Shown one piece after another: positions 8,924 to 18,673 of a stretch of 64,000 bases of DNA. The notes beneath the pieces were generated by a model. That model had not been told where the DNA came from. It did not search any database and saw only the letters and a list, made by a program, of their open reading frames with translations. Positions within the stretch are counted from its first letter, which is position 1; every line of letters starts with the position of its first letter. This DNA comes from Pseudoalteromonas shioyasakiensis (GTDB taxonomy: Bacteria > Pseudomonadota > Gammaproteobacteria > Enterobacterales > Alteromonadaceae): NCBI RefSeq assembly GCF_024518675.1, contig NZ_JANIGL010000007.1, positions 1 to 64,000 of the forward strand, given 5' to 3'. Position numbers and translations under genes: made by a program.

Positions 8924-10312
8924 TTAGCGAGTTAATCGGCGCGCGCGGATCTTACGCCCTTTTATATTACCTTCGGTTAATTTTCGTAGGGCTGGTTTTG
9001 ACGAGTTACGCTCAACCGCAACAAAAGCCACATTATCCAGTACATTGATTTTACCAACCTGACGACCAGCAACCCCTTCTTTACCCGTTAGTGCCCCCAA
9101 AATATCACCCGCACGTACCTTTTGTTTTTTACCTGCATCGATCATTAAGGTAACCATTGCGGGCTTATAAGGTGGTTTCTCTAACAAACTAAACGGTGGC
9201 AGCGTCTCAGGTAAGAAATCACACTCATAATGATCACCTATTTGCGCCACTTTAAACTGCTCAGCATCGCCATAAATTGAACACGCAATCCCCTTTTTAC
9301 CAGCACGCCCCGTTCGACCGATACGATGTACATGGGTTTGTGGGTCATGGGCCAGATGATAATTAATTACCATATCCATATCATCAATATCTAGACCACG
9401 TGCAGCCACGTCGGTTGCCACTAAAATAGATGCGCTTTTATTAGCAAAATGTATAAGTGTGCGTTCACGTTCACGCTGTTCTAAATCACCATGTAATGCG
9501 ACGGCACTAAAGCCTTCAGAAGCTAAATCATCACATACTTGCTGGGTTTCTACTTTTGTATTACAAAAAACCACACAACTTTGCGGTTGGAACTTCAATA
9601 ACAACAGCTTGAGTGTATTAAAGCGCTGCTTGTTGTTTTCCATTTTATAAAAATATTGCTTAATAGTGCTTTTTTCTTGCTCTTCTTCAACTTTGACCAT
9701 TACTGGGTTGGTTAAAACACGCTTAGCTATCGCTTCAATTGCGCGCGGAAACGTTGCACTAAACAGCAACGTTTGGCGCTGTTGAGGAATACATTCAATA
9801 ATGGCATCTAGAGTATCTTGAAAACCCATATCAAGCATCTGATCTGCTTCATCGAGCACTAAAGTTTCAACATCATCTAAACGTAAAGTCCCCTTACGGA
9901 TATGATCATCAACACGACCAGGGGTACCAACAATAATATGTGCGCCATGCTCAAGTGAACCAATTTGTGGGCCAATTGACACGCCCCCACACAAGGTAAG
10001 AATTTTAATATTGTGAATACCACGAGCAAGCTTACGCATTTCAACAGCAACTTGCTCTGCAAGCTCTCTGGTTGGGCAAAGCACTAAAGACTGTATACGA
10101 AAGCGCTTAACATTAAGCTTCGCAAGTACACCTAAACTAAACGCCGCAGTTTTACCTGAGCCTGTTTTAGCTTGCGCGATAATGTCTTTCCCTTCGAGAA
10201 CTGGTGGCAGACTTTGTGCTTGAACAGCTGTCATTTGGCTATAGCCTAAAGTAGATAAATTATCGACCAGACCAGAAGGTAAAGCGAGTGAAGAAAATGC
10301 AGTTGCAGTCAC
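8924..10312 (-). CDS. dbpA: ATP-dependent RNA helicase DbpA
   Basis: A DEAD-box helicase of about 462 residues acting in late 50S subunit assembly; family members recognise hairpin 92 of 23S rRNA. Motifs seen are the Q motif, [34 protein letters not shown] and [12 protein letters not shown]-terminal DbpA-type RNA-binding domain follows (KQKVRAGDILGALTG to the basic end), which separates it from RhlB/RhlE-type helicases. An in-frame TTG at 10324 exists, but GTG at 10312 has TTTGGA 5-10 nt upstream and gives an N-terminus (TATAFSSL) like E. coli MTAFSTL, so it is preferred. Confidence 0.92.
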   Translation of the reverse strand: MTATAFSSLALPSGLVDNLSTLGYSQMTAVQAQSLPPVLEGKDIIAQAKTGSGKTAAFSLGVLAKLNVKRFRIQSLVLCPTRELAEQVAVEMRKLARGIHNIKILTLCGGVSIGPQIGSLEHGAHIIVGTPGRVDDHIRKGTLRLDDVETLVLDEADQMLDMGFQDTLDAIIECIPQQRQTLLFSATFPRAIEAIAKRVLTNPVMVKVEEEQEKSTIKQYFYKMENNKQRFNTLKLLLLKFQPQSCVVFCNTKVETQQVCDDLASEGFSAVALHGDLEQRERERTLIHFANKSASILVATDVAARGLDIDDMDMVINYHLAHDPQTHVHRIGRTGRAGKKGIACSIYGDAEQFKVAQIGDHYECDFLPETLPPFSLLEKPPYKPAMVTLMIDAGKKQKVRAGDILGALTGKEGVAGRQVGKINVLDNVAFVAVERNSSKPALRKLTEGNIKGRKIRARRLTR

Positions 10313-10449
10313 AATTATTTCCAAACAAAAAAGTTAATGAACAAGGCTAAGACGTTACCTCGTGATTATTGCGATAATAATAGCAGAAATAGCTATTAGC
10401 GACCATTAACTACCTTTGTTATAAATTATTCAATAAAGGTATTGTAAAT

Positions 10450-10461
10450 AAAATGTATTTT
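10450..10461. promoter_or_regulatory. AT-rich palindrome upstream of the TonB receptor (possible operator)
   Basis: AAAATGTATTTT is a near-perfect palindrome 49 bp before the receptor start. Another small palindrome, TTATTGCGATAA, lies at 10367-10378. Siderophore receptors are usually Fur-controlled, but neither sequence matches the 19-bp Fur consensus well. This is only a candidate. Confidence 0.25.
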
Positions 10462-10509
10462 CATTAAGATCCGTGCCGTTCTTTATTTACTCAGCTGGAA
10501 GCACATTTA

Positions 10510-12588
10510 ATGAAATTAAGTCCACTTTATCTTGCCCTAATTACAACTGCAGGCATTGCAAACGCCGCAGAAAATAACGAAAACATAGAAAAAATTGAAG
10601 TTAAAGGTACTTACTTTAATGATTACAAAGTAGATAATGCATCAGGTGCAATGCGCACATCGGCATCATTGCTTGAAACTGCACAATCAGTCACAGTTAT
10701 TACAGATACAATTGTAAACGAACAACTTGCAACCACACTGGGTGAAGTATTAACAAACGACGCCAGTTTAACCGCAGGCTCACAACAACGTAACCGCGAA
10801 GTATTTAACCTTCGTGGCTTTGAATTAAGCTCTGGTACGGGCTATTTACGTGACGGTCATCAACACTGGTCGCACTACCAGCAACCAATAGAAATATTAC
10901 AACAGGTTGAAGTAATTAAAGGCCCTTCAAGCATTCTGTATGGTCAATCAGGCCCAGGTGGCTTGGTGAATATGGTTACTAAAAAACCAACGGCACAAAC
11001 ATTATTTAATGCTAGCGCCGATGTTGACCAACATGGTTCAACACGTTTCATGGTTGATGCTGGCGGCGCCCTCACTGAAGCTGAAGATTTACGTGCTCGC
11101 GGTATTTTAGTGAAGCAAGACGTTGAATATTGGCGCGAATACCAAAATGGTGAAAACCGTGAACGCGACCGCTTCTTAGGCGCATTAGTCGTTGATTATG
11201 ATCTGAGCGACAACGCATTGGTTCGCGTACATTATGACCGTACCGATGACAAAGCGGGCTTAGATACAGGTGCTTGGATTGATGATAACGCCAATGTAAT
11301 AGGTGATGATAAAACGATTCGCGATATGTCTTGGGCATTTACTGATATCACAGTTGAGAATCTAGGTATCGACTTTAAAGTTTTCCTATCAGATAACTGG
11401 CAAGTAAACCTTGGCTACAACGAGCAAACTTTTGAACGTCAACGTTTTGAATCAGCACCACGCATGCCAAGCAACTTTGTAGAAGGTGATAGTTACGAAT
11501 CACGCCCTTACGATCGTTTTGATGATTGGCAGTTCACCACGGCATTTATTGACTTCATCGGTGAGTTCGAAACAGCGGGTGTACAGCATCAGTTTCTAAT
11601 TGGTGCAAACTCACTTGATTATTACTATGGTCAGTTGCGCACAGCAAGTGATTACATTTACTACTCTGCTGGCGAGAGTGAACCGGCAAGACCTGATATT
11701 AGCTACCATAGTGATACTACAAAAAGCGAAACCGAGTATGATTATTACGGCATTTATGCGCAAGATTTAATAACTTTCTCTCCACAGTGGCAAGTATCTG
11801 TTGGTGGACGTTTTGATAAACAAACACGTGAAGGGCAAAATAACGAATCATTTTTACCTAAATTCGGCGTGCTTTATCACCCAAATGTATCGGCTACTAT
11901 TTATGCCAGTTACACAGAAGGTTTTGAGCCTCAAAATGAAACTATCACTAACGAAGAAGATATCAACTTCGGTATGGAAATTGATGCCGTTACTTCTGAA
12001 CAAAAAGAAATCGGCATAAAATGGCAACTATTTGATGACCGCCTAATGCTCAGTGGCGCCGTTTTTGATATCAGTAAAAATGGTACGCTTGTTACAGAAC
12101 AACTTGATACACCTGTTGGTTCATTCACAACTGAAACTAATCAAGTTGGTGAGCAGCGCCACAAAGGCTTTGAAGTAGCAGCACAAGGGGCAGCAACGGA
12201 CCGCTTATTTGTCATGGCCTCAACCATGTACTTAGATGCAAACTATGAACGTGATACAAACTTAGAAGGTAAACGTCCTACAGACGCACCTAAATGGTCA
12301 GCCTCGCTTTGGACTCGTTATGAATTAAACGATGCATTTGCATTTAATGCTGGCGCATTCTATGAAGGTGAGCGTTTTGCTGATAGTGATAACACCATCA
12401 CTAAAGATGCTTATACTCGTGTTGATGTAGGTGCAACTTATAAGTTTGTTATGAGTAATACAGATATCAACTTACGCCTTAATGTTGAAAACTTGTTTGA
12501 TACCAACTACCTTGGCGGTGGTGGCACAAACAATGTTACTGTTGGCGAAGGTACTAACTTACGTTTAGCTGCGCAATTTAACTTCTAA
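10510..12588 (+). CDS. TonB-dependent siderophore-type outer-membrane receptor
   Basis: A 692-residue outer-membrane receptor using TonB/ExbBD energy to import a ligand, most likely a ferric siderophore. It has a signal peptide (about 1-19, ending ANA-A) and a TonB box-like IEKIEVKG. The plug domain (about 50-155) contains VITD, FNLRGF, IEVLQQVEVIKGPSS-type sequence, and LYGQSGPGGLVN. A 22-strand barrel ends in LRLAAQFNF with a terminal Phe. The order of plug motifs fits the FhuA/FpvA-type siderophore receptor subfamily. Ligand identity cannot be told; no siderophore synthesis genes are nearby. GGAA lies 8 nt before the ATG. Confidence 0.92.
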   Translation: MKLSPLYLALITTAGIANAAENNENIEKIEVKGTYFNDYKVDNASGAMRTSASLLETAQSVTVITDTIVNEQLATTLGEVLTNDASLTAGSQQRNREVFNLRGFELSSGTGYLRDGHQHWSHYQQPIEILQQVEVIKGPSSILYGQSGPGGLVNMVTKKPTAQTLFNASADVDQHGSTRFMVDAGGALTEAEDLRARGILVKQDVEYWREYQNGENRERDRFLGALVVDYDLSDNALVRVHYDRTDDKAGLDTGAWIDDNANVIGDDKTIRDMSWAFTDITVENLGIDFKVFLSDNWQVNLGYNEQTFERQRFESAPRMPSNFVEGDSYESRPYDRFDDWQFTTAFIDFIGEFETAGVQHQFLIGANSLDYYYGQLRTASDYIYYSAGESEPARPDISYHSDTTKSETEYDYYGIYAQDLITFSPQWQVSVGGRFDKQTREGQNNESFLPKFGVLYHPNVSATIYASYTEGFEPQNETITNEEDINFGMEIDAVTSEQKEIGIKWQLFDDRLMLSGAVFDISKNGTLVTEQLDTPVGSFTTETNQVGEQRHKGFEVAAQGAATDRLFVMASTMYLDANYERDTNLEGKRPTDAPKWSASLWTRYELNDAFAFNAGAFYEGERFADSDNTITKDAYTRVDVGATYKFVMSNTDINLRLNVENLFDTNYLGGGGTNNVTVGEGTNLRLAAQFNF

Positions 12589-12602
12589 GTTTAATATGCG
12601 TT

Positions 12603-12640
12603 AAAAAAGCCCGCACTTTGCATAAAAGTGCGGGCTTTTT
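12603..12640 (+). terminator. Rho-independent terminator of the TonB receptor gene
   Basis: AAAAAGCCCGCACTTT and its inverted copy AAAGTGCGGGCTTTTT form a long stem with a short loop 14 bp after the receptor stop, followed by T5. It should isolate the receptor from the peptidase gene. Confidence 0.9.
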
Positions 12641-12721
12641 ACTATTTATCTCATTGTATTTTTGAAACTAGCTATTTAATGATTAAATACCGCTAACGTT
12701 TCTAACAAGCCAAGGTCAGCC

Positions 12722-14122
12722 ATGAAAAAAATCATCACCGGGATACTACTTGCCAGTAGCTTTTTAGCTTCTGCCGCAGCACCTGAATTTACCAATAAGC
12801 AGTTGCAGCAAGTTACAGAGTTAAGAGAAAAAGCTAGCAACAGCGATTTAAGTTATCAATTATTAGAATCACTTACTACAGAAGTGGGCCCACGTTTACC
12901 GGGTACTGAAAACGATAAAAAAGCCGTCGCCTGGGCACAAGCTAAATTTAAGTCTTTAGGCTTTGATAAAGTATGGCTTGAAGAAGCCACATTTCCTGAA
13001 TGGCGTCGTTTTAGCGAAAGCGGAAAAATTTTAACACCCAGTGAGCAGCCTCTGCACTTAACTGCATTGGGTCACAGTGTTAGCACACCTAAAGAAGGTA
13101 TTACAGGCGAAGTGGTTTTATTTGAAACCCTTGATGAACTCATTGCAGCACCTAAAAATAGCCTAAAAGGTAAGATTGCCTACATTAACTATCGTATGAA
13201 TCGCCATATTGATGGTAACGGCTATGGTCCAGCTGTTCGCGCACGCTCTACAGGCTCTGTAGAAGCAGCTAAAAAAGGCGCGATTGGTTATATGATGCGC
13301 TCGGTAAGTACGGCTCACCATCGCTTTGCACACACTGGTGGCAGTCATTACAAAGATGGCGTAACTAAAATTCCAAATGTAACAATTGCCAACCCAGATG
13401 CAGATCAAATTGCTCGTCTTATTGCACTTGATAAACAGGTTACTGTTAATATTAAGGTACAAACAGAAGATCGCGGTCAAGGCACTGGCTACAATGTAAT
13501 TGGCCAATTCAATGGCACGCAAAACCCAGAACAATATGTGCTAATTGGTGGCCATTTAGATTCTTGGGATCTAGGTACCGGCGCACTCGATGATGGCGCT
13601 GGTGTTGCATTAACGATGGCAGCAGCAAAACACATTAGCGAAATTAAACGCCCGAAACGCAGTATTCGGGTGGTGTTATTTGCCGCCGAAGAGCTTGGCT
13701 TATGGGGTGCTAAAGCCTACTTTAAGCAACATGCTAAAGAACTTGATAATATTGTCGCGGCTGCTGAGTCAGACTTTGGTGCAGATGTAGTATACGGGTT
13801 TGAGTCAAATGTATCTGCAGAATCACTGCCTGTAGTACGCGCTATTGCAAAAGAACTTTCAGCACTGAATGTTGAATATATTGGTAAAAATGGTGCTCGT
13901 GGCGGTCCTGATCTTATTCCGCTTAGAAATACCAAAAGCGCGGCTATTTTTGACCTTCACCAAGATGGCACTGACTACTTTGATTACCATCACACCGCTG
14001 ATGACACATTAGATAAAGTAGACCCAGAAAAACTCAAGCAAAATACTGCTGCTTATGCTGTATTTGCATTTATGGCCGCCGATGCCAAAACCACAATCAA
14101 ACCAAAGCCTGCAACAAAGTAA
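12722..14122 (+). CDS. Secreted M28-family zinc aminopeptidase/carboxypeptidase
   Basis: A 466-residue exported metallopeptidase. A signal peptide (about 1-19, ASAAAP) is followed by a PA-domain insert (about 130-260) and the M28 di-zinc catalytic core. Zinc-site motifs visible are GGHLDSWD, DDGAG, AAEELGLWG, the ESDFGAD aspartate and HHTADDTLD. Architecture and sequence resemble the carboxypeptidase Q/PGCP branch of M28. Expected role is periplasmic or extracellular hydrolysis of dipeptides or N-terminal residues. It has its own promoter region after the receptor terminator, so the link to the receptor is only positional. Confidence 0.9.
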   Translation: MKKIITGILLASSFLASAAAPEFTNKQLQQVTELREKASNSDLSYQLLESLTTEVGPRLPGTENDKKAVAWAQAKFKSLGFDKVWLEEATFPEWRRFSESGKILTPSEQPLHLTALGHSVSTPKEGITGEVVLFETLDELIAAPKNSLKGKIAYINYRMNRHIDGNGYGPAVRARSTGSVEAAKKGAIGYMMRSVSTAHHRFAHTGGSHYKDGVTKIPNVTIANPDADQIARLIALDKQVTVNIKVQTEDRGQGTGYNVIGQFNGTQNPEQYVLIGGHLDSWDLGTGALDDGAGVALTMAAAKHISEIKRPKRSIRVVLFAAEELGLWGAKAYFKQHAKELDNIVAAAESDFGADVVYGFESNVSAESLPVVRAIAKELSALNVEYIGKNGARGGPDLIPLRNTKSAAIFDLHQDGTDYFDYHHTADDTLDKVDPEKLKQNTAAYAVFAFMAADAKTTIKPKPATK

Positions 14123-14202
14123 TAAACATACTTTCTTACAGTTTTGTACTTTGCATACGCCCTTGTTTGTTTTAATTTAATAAAAAAGCTATGAGGGCGT
14201 TT

Positions 14203-15144
14203 ATGCTACTTTTTAATACCTGTGACTCATTATCGTCATTTAGCCAAACTACAACCTGCCCTAACTGTAAAAGCAAAAACTACCAATTAAAAAATCACAG
14301 TCGTTTCTTGCGGTTCACAATTATTCCTATCATGCCATTAGCGTGGCAATACCAGTATCAATGCGATAACTGTCAACATACTGAGGCTGTCGCTTTACAT
14401 AAACTGCCTCTTCTTGAACTACTATCATTGCTAAAATATTTCATTGGATCATTACTTTTTATTTGCATGCTGCTTTATTTTTATCAGCAATATCAAGCAA
14501 AAATTCAGTTGCAGCAAAGCATAGTTAGCAACCCTCAAGCCTATGATACCTACTTAGTCAAAGCGGATAAATTTGCCCAAGAACCTTTACGACCAGAAAA
14601 CCTTAAAGTGGCGCAAGTTTTAGAGTTTGATGATAAGTTTATCACTTTTCAAATTAGTAATTACCGCTACAAACGTGATCGCGCTATCACTATGGCTATG
14701 CGAACCAGTTTGTTAGTACAAAGAGATTTCTTTTCAGCTAACACGCTGACGTTACCACGCACTGAAGTACAGCGCATGTATGACGTGGGCACAATTTATG
14801 ATGTGCTGCGCCCCCATGCTTACAGCTTATACGGTGGCTTCGTCATGTTTCCACCTAGACCTAAACCGCTATATGAAGGTGTTAAACTAAATAAAAATAA
14901 TCAACAAGGCATCATTTATTACAAAGACAAACTCTACAAAGATGCCTTTGACAGTTTTTTACTTGCCGCAGAAGAAGGTTCGCAATGGGGACAGTTAAAC
15001 TTAGCGCAGATGTATCAAGATGGGCAAGGAAGCAACAAAGATATGCAGCAAGCGATTTATTGGTACCAAAAAGCAGCAGCTCAGGGCAACCGAAAAGCAA
15101 AGGTCGAACTAAAAGATTTATGCAGTAGTTTTGAGTGTGAGTAA
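14203..15144 (+). CDS. Zinc-ribbon membrane protein with C-terminal Sel1-like repeats
   Basis: About 313 residues with no recognised family name. A zinc ribbon near the N-terminus uses CPNC (TTCPNCKSKNY) and a second pair CDNC. A transmembrane helix (about 90-110, FIGSLLFICMLLYFY) follows, then an uncharacterised domain, and Sel1-type repeats at the C-terminus (YKDAFDSFLLAAEEGS; GQGSNKDMQQAIYWYQKAAA). The ribbon is predicted cytoplasmic and the repeats periplasmic. ATG at 14203 is chosen because GAGGG lies 5 nt before it, inside an alternative start at 14191. The function is unknown; Sel1 repeats suggest a scaffold role. Confidence 0.72.
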   Translation: MLLFNTCDSLSSFSQTTTCPNCKSKNYQLKNHSRFLRFTIIPIMPLAWQYQYQCDNCQHTEAVALHKLPLLELLSLLKYFIGSLLFICMLLYFYQQYQAKIQLQQSIVSNPQAYDTYLVKADKFAQEPLRPENLKVAQVLEFDDKFITFQISNYRYKRDRAITMAMRTSLLVQRDFFSANTLTLPRTEVQRMYDVGTIYDVLRPHAYSLYGGFVMFPPRPKPLYEGVKLNKNNQQGIIYYKDKLYKDAFDSFLLAAEEGSQWGQLNLAQMYQDGQGSNKDMQQAIYWYQKAAAQGNRKAKVELKDLCSSFECE

Positions 15145-15167
15145 AGCTCGCCTCATAAGATAGTTAT

Positions 15168-15195
15168 GCCAGTGACATTATGGCACTGGCTTTTT
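15168..15195 (+). terminator. Rho-independent terminator, overlapping the convergent DUF808 gene
   Basis: GCCAGTG (15168-15174) and CACTGGC (15184-15190) pair and are followed by T6 on the plus strand, 24 bp after the zinc-ribbon gene stop. The right arm and T run are also the last codons (KKPVP) of the DUF808 gene on the other strand. Confidence 0.75.
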
Positions 15196-16099
15196 TGCCA
15201 TAATAGCTACAACTGCATGATGAATTAATACAACAAGCGCACCAGCTAACACACCGAACACCCCATCAAAGACAAGTGGAGCAATACCCTCCCCAATAGA
15301 ACCTAGGTTTACCAAGGCAAATTCAGTTACTGCTACTTGCCAATGGTGGAACAAGCTTACACCATGGACAAGAATCCCCCCACCCACTAAAAACATAGCC
15401 ACAGTGCCTGCGAATGCTAAAAAGGCCATCAACCTTGGAGCTGCAGCCAGTAATCCTCGGCCAATTATCTGTTTAAATTTACTTCCAGAGACTTTTGACT
15501 GATTCAATAAATATAAACCCGCATCATCAAGTTTCACTATACCGGCAACCAAACCATAAAACGCCGACAGTCATAATAATCGCTATAACACTTAAAACTA
15601 ATGCTTGATTAAGTAAAGTAGCACCAGCAACTGTACCTAGAGTAATCACGATGATCTCTGCCGATAAAATAAAATCAGTGCGAATAGCCCCCTTCACTTT
15701 TTGCTTTTCATACTCGGCTAAATCAACTGTATTTGCATTTTGCTGCGCGACAGAGTGAGCATTAGGTAGAAATTTCTCCACCAGTTTTTCAGCCCCTTCA
15801 AAACATAGAAATAGCCCACCCAGCATCAGTAAAGGGGATATTAACCATGGCAACCAAACACTAATCAATAAAGCCGCGGGCACTAATATCGCTTTATTAA
15901 CAAAAGAACCTTTAGCAACAGCCCAAACAACTGGTAGCTCACGATCAGCGCTAACACCCGTCACTTGTTGCGCGTTGAGAGCTAAATCATCGCCTAATAC
16001 ACCTGCGGTCTTTTTAGTCGCGACTTTGCTCATGGTCGCAATATCATCCAGCAGTGTCGTTATGTCATCTAATAAAGTGAGGAGATTTGTTCCTGCCAT
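15178..16099 (-). pseudogene. DUF808 (YedI-like) inner-membrane protein, interrupted by a frameshift
   Basis: Two open frames overlap here and together make one DUF808 protein of about 306 residues like E. coli YedI. The first (16099 down to about 15529) has [39 protein letters not shown] and [13 protein letters not shown]. The second (from about 15552) resumes with [10 protein letters not shown] and keeps the conserved FLVGGGILVHG. The family's run through TVGVYGLVG is broken at the 4-T run (AAAA on plus at 15558-15561); removing one base restores the frame. Either the gene is inactive or the base is a sequence error. ATG at 16099 matches the YedI N-terminus; a TTG 18 nt upstream is in frame. 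Confidence 0.85.
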
Positions 16100-16217
16100 G
16101 CTAAACCCAAATGCCAAAAAATAATTAACTTCAACATAGCTTAAATAATTACTTTCACCAACGGTTAATTTTCATTTGCTATGCTGGCATAAAATGAATC
16201 CAACCAAGGACTTTTTT

Positions 16218-16502
16218 ATGTATAAAGCAACTTTCTTAGCAATGAGCTTACTAACACTAGCAGCCTGCTCTGAACAAGCGAAAAGTGATGTTTACTCATG
16301 TGATAATCAACAAGCAGCCACAATAACCAGTACAACCGATGAAAACGCGGTACTCGATTATAATCAGCAACAATACCAGTTAGTGAAACAACAAAGTGCC
16401 TCTGGTGTTAAATACACAAACGATGATGTATTATTTTGGACCAAAGGTAATGAAGCAATGTTGATTGTTGATGGTAACAAGCATCACTGCGAGATACAGT
16501 AA
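16218..16502 (+). CDS. MliC-like lipoprotein (C-type lysozyme inhibitor family)
   Basis: A 94-residue predicted outer-membrane lipoprotein. Lipobox LTLAAC gives mature Cys at about residue 17. The mature part has the MliC/PliC pattern: YSC near the N-terminus, SGVKYTNDDVLFWTKGNEAML in the centre, and a final HHC, so the two cysteines could pair. Family members bind and inhibit C-type lysozymes in the periplasm. The sequence match is by motif only. ATG at 16218 with AAGGA upstream is preferred over an in-frame ATG at 16176, because only it puts the lipobox at a normal distance. Confidence 0.7.
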   Translation: MYKATFLAMSLLTLAACSEQAKSDVYSCDNQQAATITSTTDENAVLDYNQQQYQLVKQQSASGVKYTNDDVLFWTKGNEAMLIVDGNKHHCEIQ

Positions 16503-16577
16503 GTAGACAAAGCAGAAACTTATATTTTATAGAAACACTGCTACACTGATTACTAAGTCTGTATTAATGAGTTAGTT

Positions 16578-18599
16578 ATGCGAGCTGTGGCAATAAAATA
16601 TAAAGTAGTTTTTGCATTCTCTGCAATTGGGTTACTGATGTTACTCAGTAGTGGTTTTTTTTATTGGTCATTAGGCAAAATAAGTACCGCTAACTCAGAT
16701 ATAGAAACCCTCGCAGTGCCTGTACAGCAACAAAGTAATGCCCTGCAGTTATCATTATTATCTATCACTAAATTTAACGCAGTGGCATTTAGCCAAAACA
16801 CACTCGCTAAATTGCAACAAGAGCAACACAAAACGCATGATGAGCAGCAACTATTTGATGCCAAACTCACAACCCTAAACCAAAAATTACATGATCAACC
16901 AACAATGCAAGCATTGCTTGCTAACATTGAGAAAAACTTTAATCAGCTATTAGCAACCAGTGACACTATGTTCAGCGCTAAACAAAACGGTTTAGTAGCG
17001 ACAGCTGCGGTAGCCAAGCTCAGCCAAACTTATACGCAAGATGTAACAACTCTAAGTAATAACTTGCTTGATTTAGAATTACTTGAAGTTTCAAATGAAC
17101 AGCAACGGCTACTGGAAGCAATCGTAGGCACTGCAACACGAATCGATGACTTACTATTCACCTTGAGTAATAACGTAAATAGTATAAAACATATAACGGC
17201 CTTACAAACTCTAGAAGAGCACCAACAAGATACTCGCTTTTTACTTGATAACGCAGATTCCAATTTTACTTATCTAAAACAACAAGCCAGTGAACTTGAA
17301 GATGCAGCCAACTTCACTTCCTTAACATCGCAAATGAATGCACTACAGCAAAATTTAGCCGATATTTATCAGCAGCAAATAACCATTTTAACCAGCCGTG
17401 ACGATACTGAACGCACATTCAATAACTTTCAGCAGCAATTCCAAAACACCGAAGAACTACTTATTGAGCTGAATCAGCTGGCAGACAAACGGTTTGCATC
17501 TTTGCAACAGGATGCCCAATCAACGATTACCACTGGGTCGACACTGGCTGTTATCATCAGCGTCGTATTATTGTCTTTCGCTGCACTTATTTCTGTATTA
17601 ACCACACGTGCCATGCTTAAACCTTTAAACGCAGTGAATAAAGCGCTTTCTCGCATTGCTTCGGGTGATTTATCCAAGCGTACACAGCCACGAAGTGATG
17701 ATGAGTTTGGCGTATTATTAACAAATATAAATCACTTGATTGATGATTTAAGTAAATTACTAGTCGATATAAGTGATAACGCCCACACCTTAGATCAATC
17801 CGCGATTCAAACATCCGCACAAGGGCAACATATGACCGTAGCTGCTGCGCAGCAACTTGAGCGTATTGCTGAGGCGACTTCACTAGCGCAAAATATGCTA
17901 AACAATTCGCAAACGGTTTATCAACAAGCAGATAGTACATCAAATGAAATAGCGAATGCCTCGCAGTTTGCCAACGATGTAAATCAAATTGCAGATAGAA
18001 ACAGCCAACGTATTAAAGCTCTACTAACACGCTTAGAACAAGCTGTACAAAGTACTGAAGAACTAGCGCAACACACTCAGCTCATTGGTGCCATTGTTGA
18101 TACTATTAGCAGTATTGCAGAGCAAACTAATTTACTGGCACTCAATGCCGCTATTGAAGCTGCAAGAGCGGGTGAAAATGGCAGAGGTTTCGCCGTAGTT
18201 GCCGATGAAGTACGCTCGCTGGCGGCACGAACGCAAAGCTCCACCAACGAGATCCATACAATGATCCAAACTCTGCAGCAACAAGCTCAAGCTGCGCAGC
18301 AAGAAATTAACGACGGCCAACAACAAGCCGCTGATTGCGTGGCAAATAGCAGTGAGCTAAACCAAGCAGTCGATAAAATAAAAAGCACTTTAGTCACCAT
18401 AAACCAAATGAGTCAACAAATTGCCGATTCATCACATCATCAGCTTGATAACAGTAATGAAATTAAACAAATAATGGCGACTGTTACCGAACAAGCACAC
18501 AGTAATGCTGAGCATGCAGGCATGCTTGCTACGCAAAGTGAAGATGTAAATCAACTTGCACACTCACTAACCAGTGCCGTTGAACGCTTTAAATTCTAA
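16578..18599 (+). CDS. Methyl-accepting chemotaxis protein
   Basis: A 673-residue chemoreceptor. It has an N-terminal transmembrane helix (about 8-28), a long helical periplasmic sensor (about 30-312), and a second transmembrane helix (about 315-337). HAMP (about 338-392) and the cytoplasmic signalling hairpin follow, with the conserved tip [19 protein letters not shown] near residue 515 and [12 protein letters not shown]. The sensor region is rich in Q and has no recognised ligand fold. It would act with CheA/CheW encoded elsewhere. There is no CheR-binding pentapeptide at the C-terminus (ends AVERFKF). Confidence 0.93.
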   Translation: MRAVAIKYKVVFAFSAIGLLMLLSSGFFYWSLGKISTANSDIETLAVPVQQQSNALQLSLLSITKFNAVAFSQNTLAKLQQEQHKTHDEQQLFDAKLTTLNQKLHDQPTMQALLANIEKNFNQLLATSDTMFSAKQNGLVATAAVAKLSQTYTQDVTTLSNNLLDLELLEVSNEQQRLLEAIVGTATRIDDLLFTLSNNVNSIKHITALQTLEEHQQDTRFLLDNADSNFTYLKQQASELEDAANFTSLTSQMNALQQNLADIYQQQITILTSRDDTERTFNNFQQQFQNTEELLIELNQLADKRFASLQQDAQSTITTGSTLAVIISVVLLSFAALISVLTTRAMLKPLNAVNKALSRIASGDLSKRTQPRSDDEFGVLLTNINHLIDDLSKLLVDISDNAHTLDQSAIQTSAQGQHMTVAAAQQLERIAEATSLAQNMLNNSQTVYQQADSTSNEIANASQFANDVNQIADRNSQRIKALLTRLEQAVQSTEELAQHTQLIGAIVDTISSIAEQTNLLALNAAIEAARAGENGRGFAVVADEVRSLAARTQSSTNEIHTMIQTLQQQAQAAQQEINDGQQQAADCVANSSELNQAVDKIKSTLVTINQMSQQIADSSHHQLDNSNEIKQIMATVTEQAHSNAEHAGMLATQSEDVNQLAHSLTSAVERFKF

Positions 18600-18673
18600 C
18601 TATGTACTTTAGGTGACTTGCTCACTCTGAACTGGGTATAATGAGCTAAATTTAAGCTTTAAAGCGGCCCACT

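Noticed and set aside
10325..10509. Fur box upstream of the TonB-dependent receptor
   Set aside because: AT-rich palindromes exist, but none fits the 19-bp Fur consensus well enough; kept only as a low-confidence operator.
13163..13534. 123-codon minus-strand frame inside the M28 peptidase gene
   Set aside because: It is antisense to a well-supported gene with catalytic motifs, and its translation is Cys/Ile-rich with no domain.
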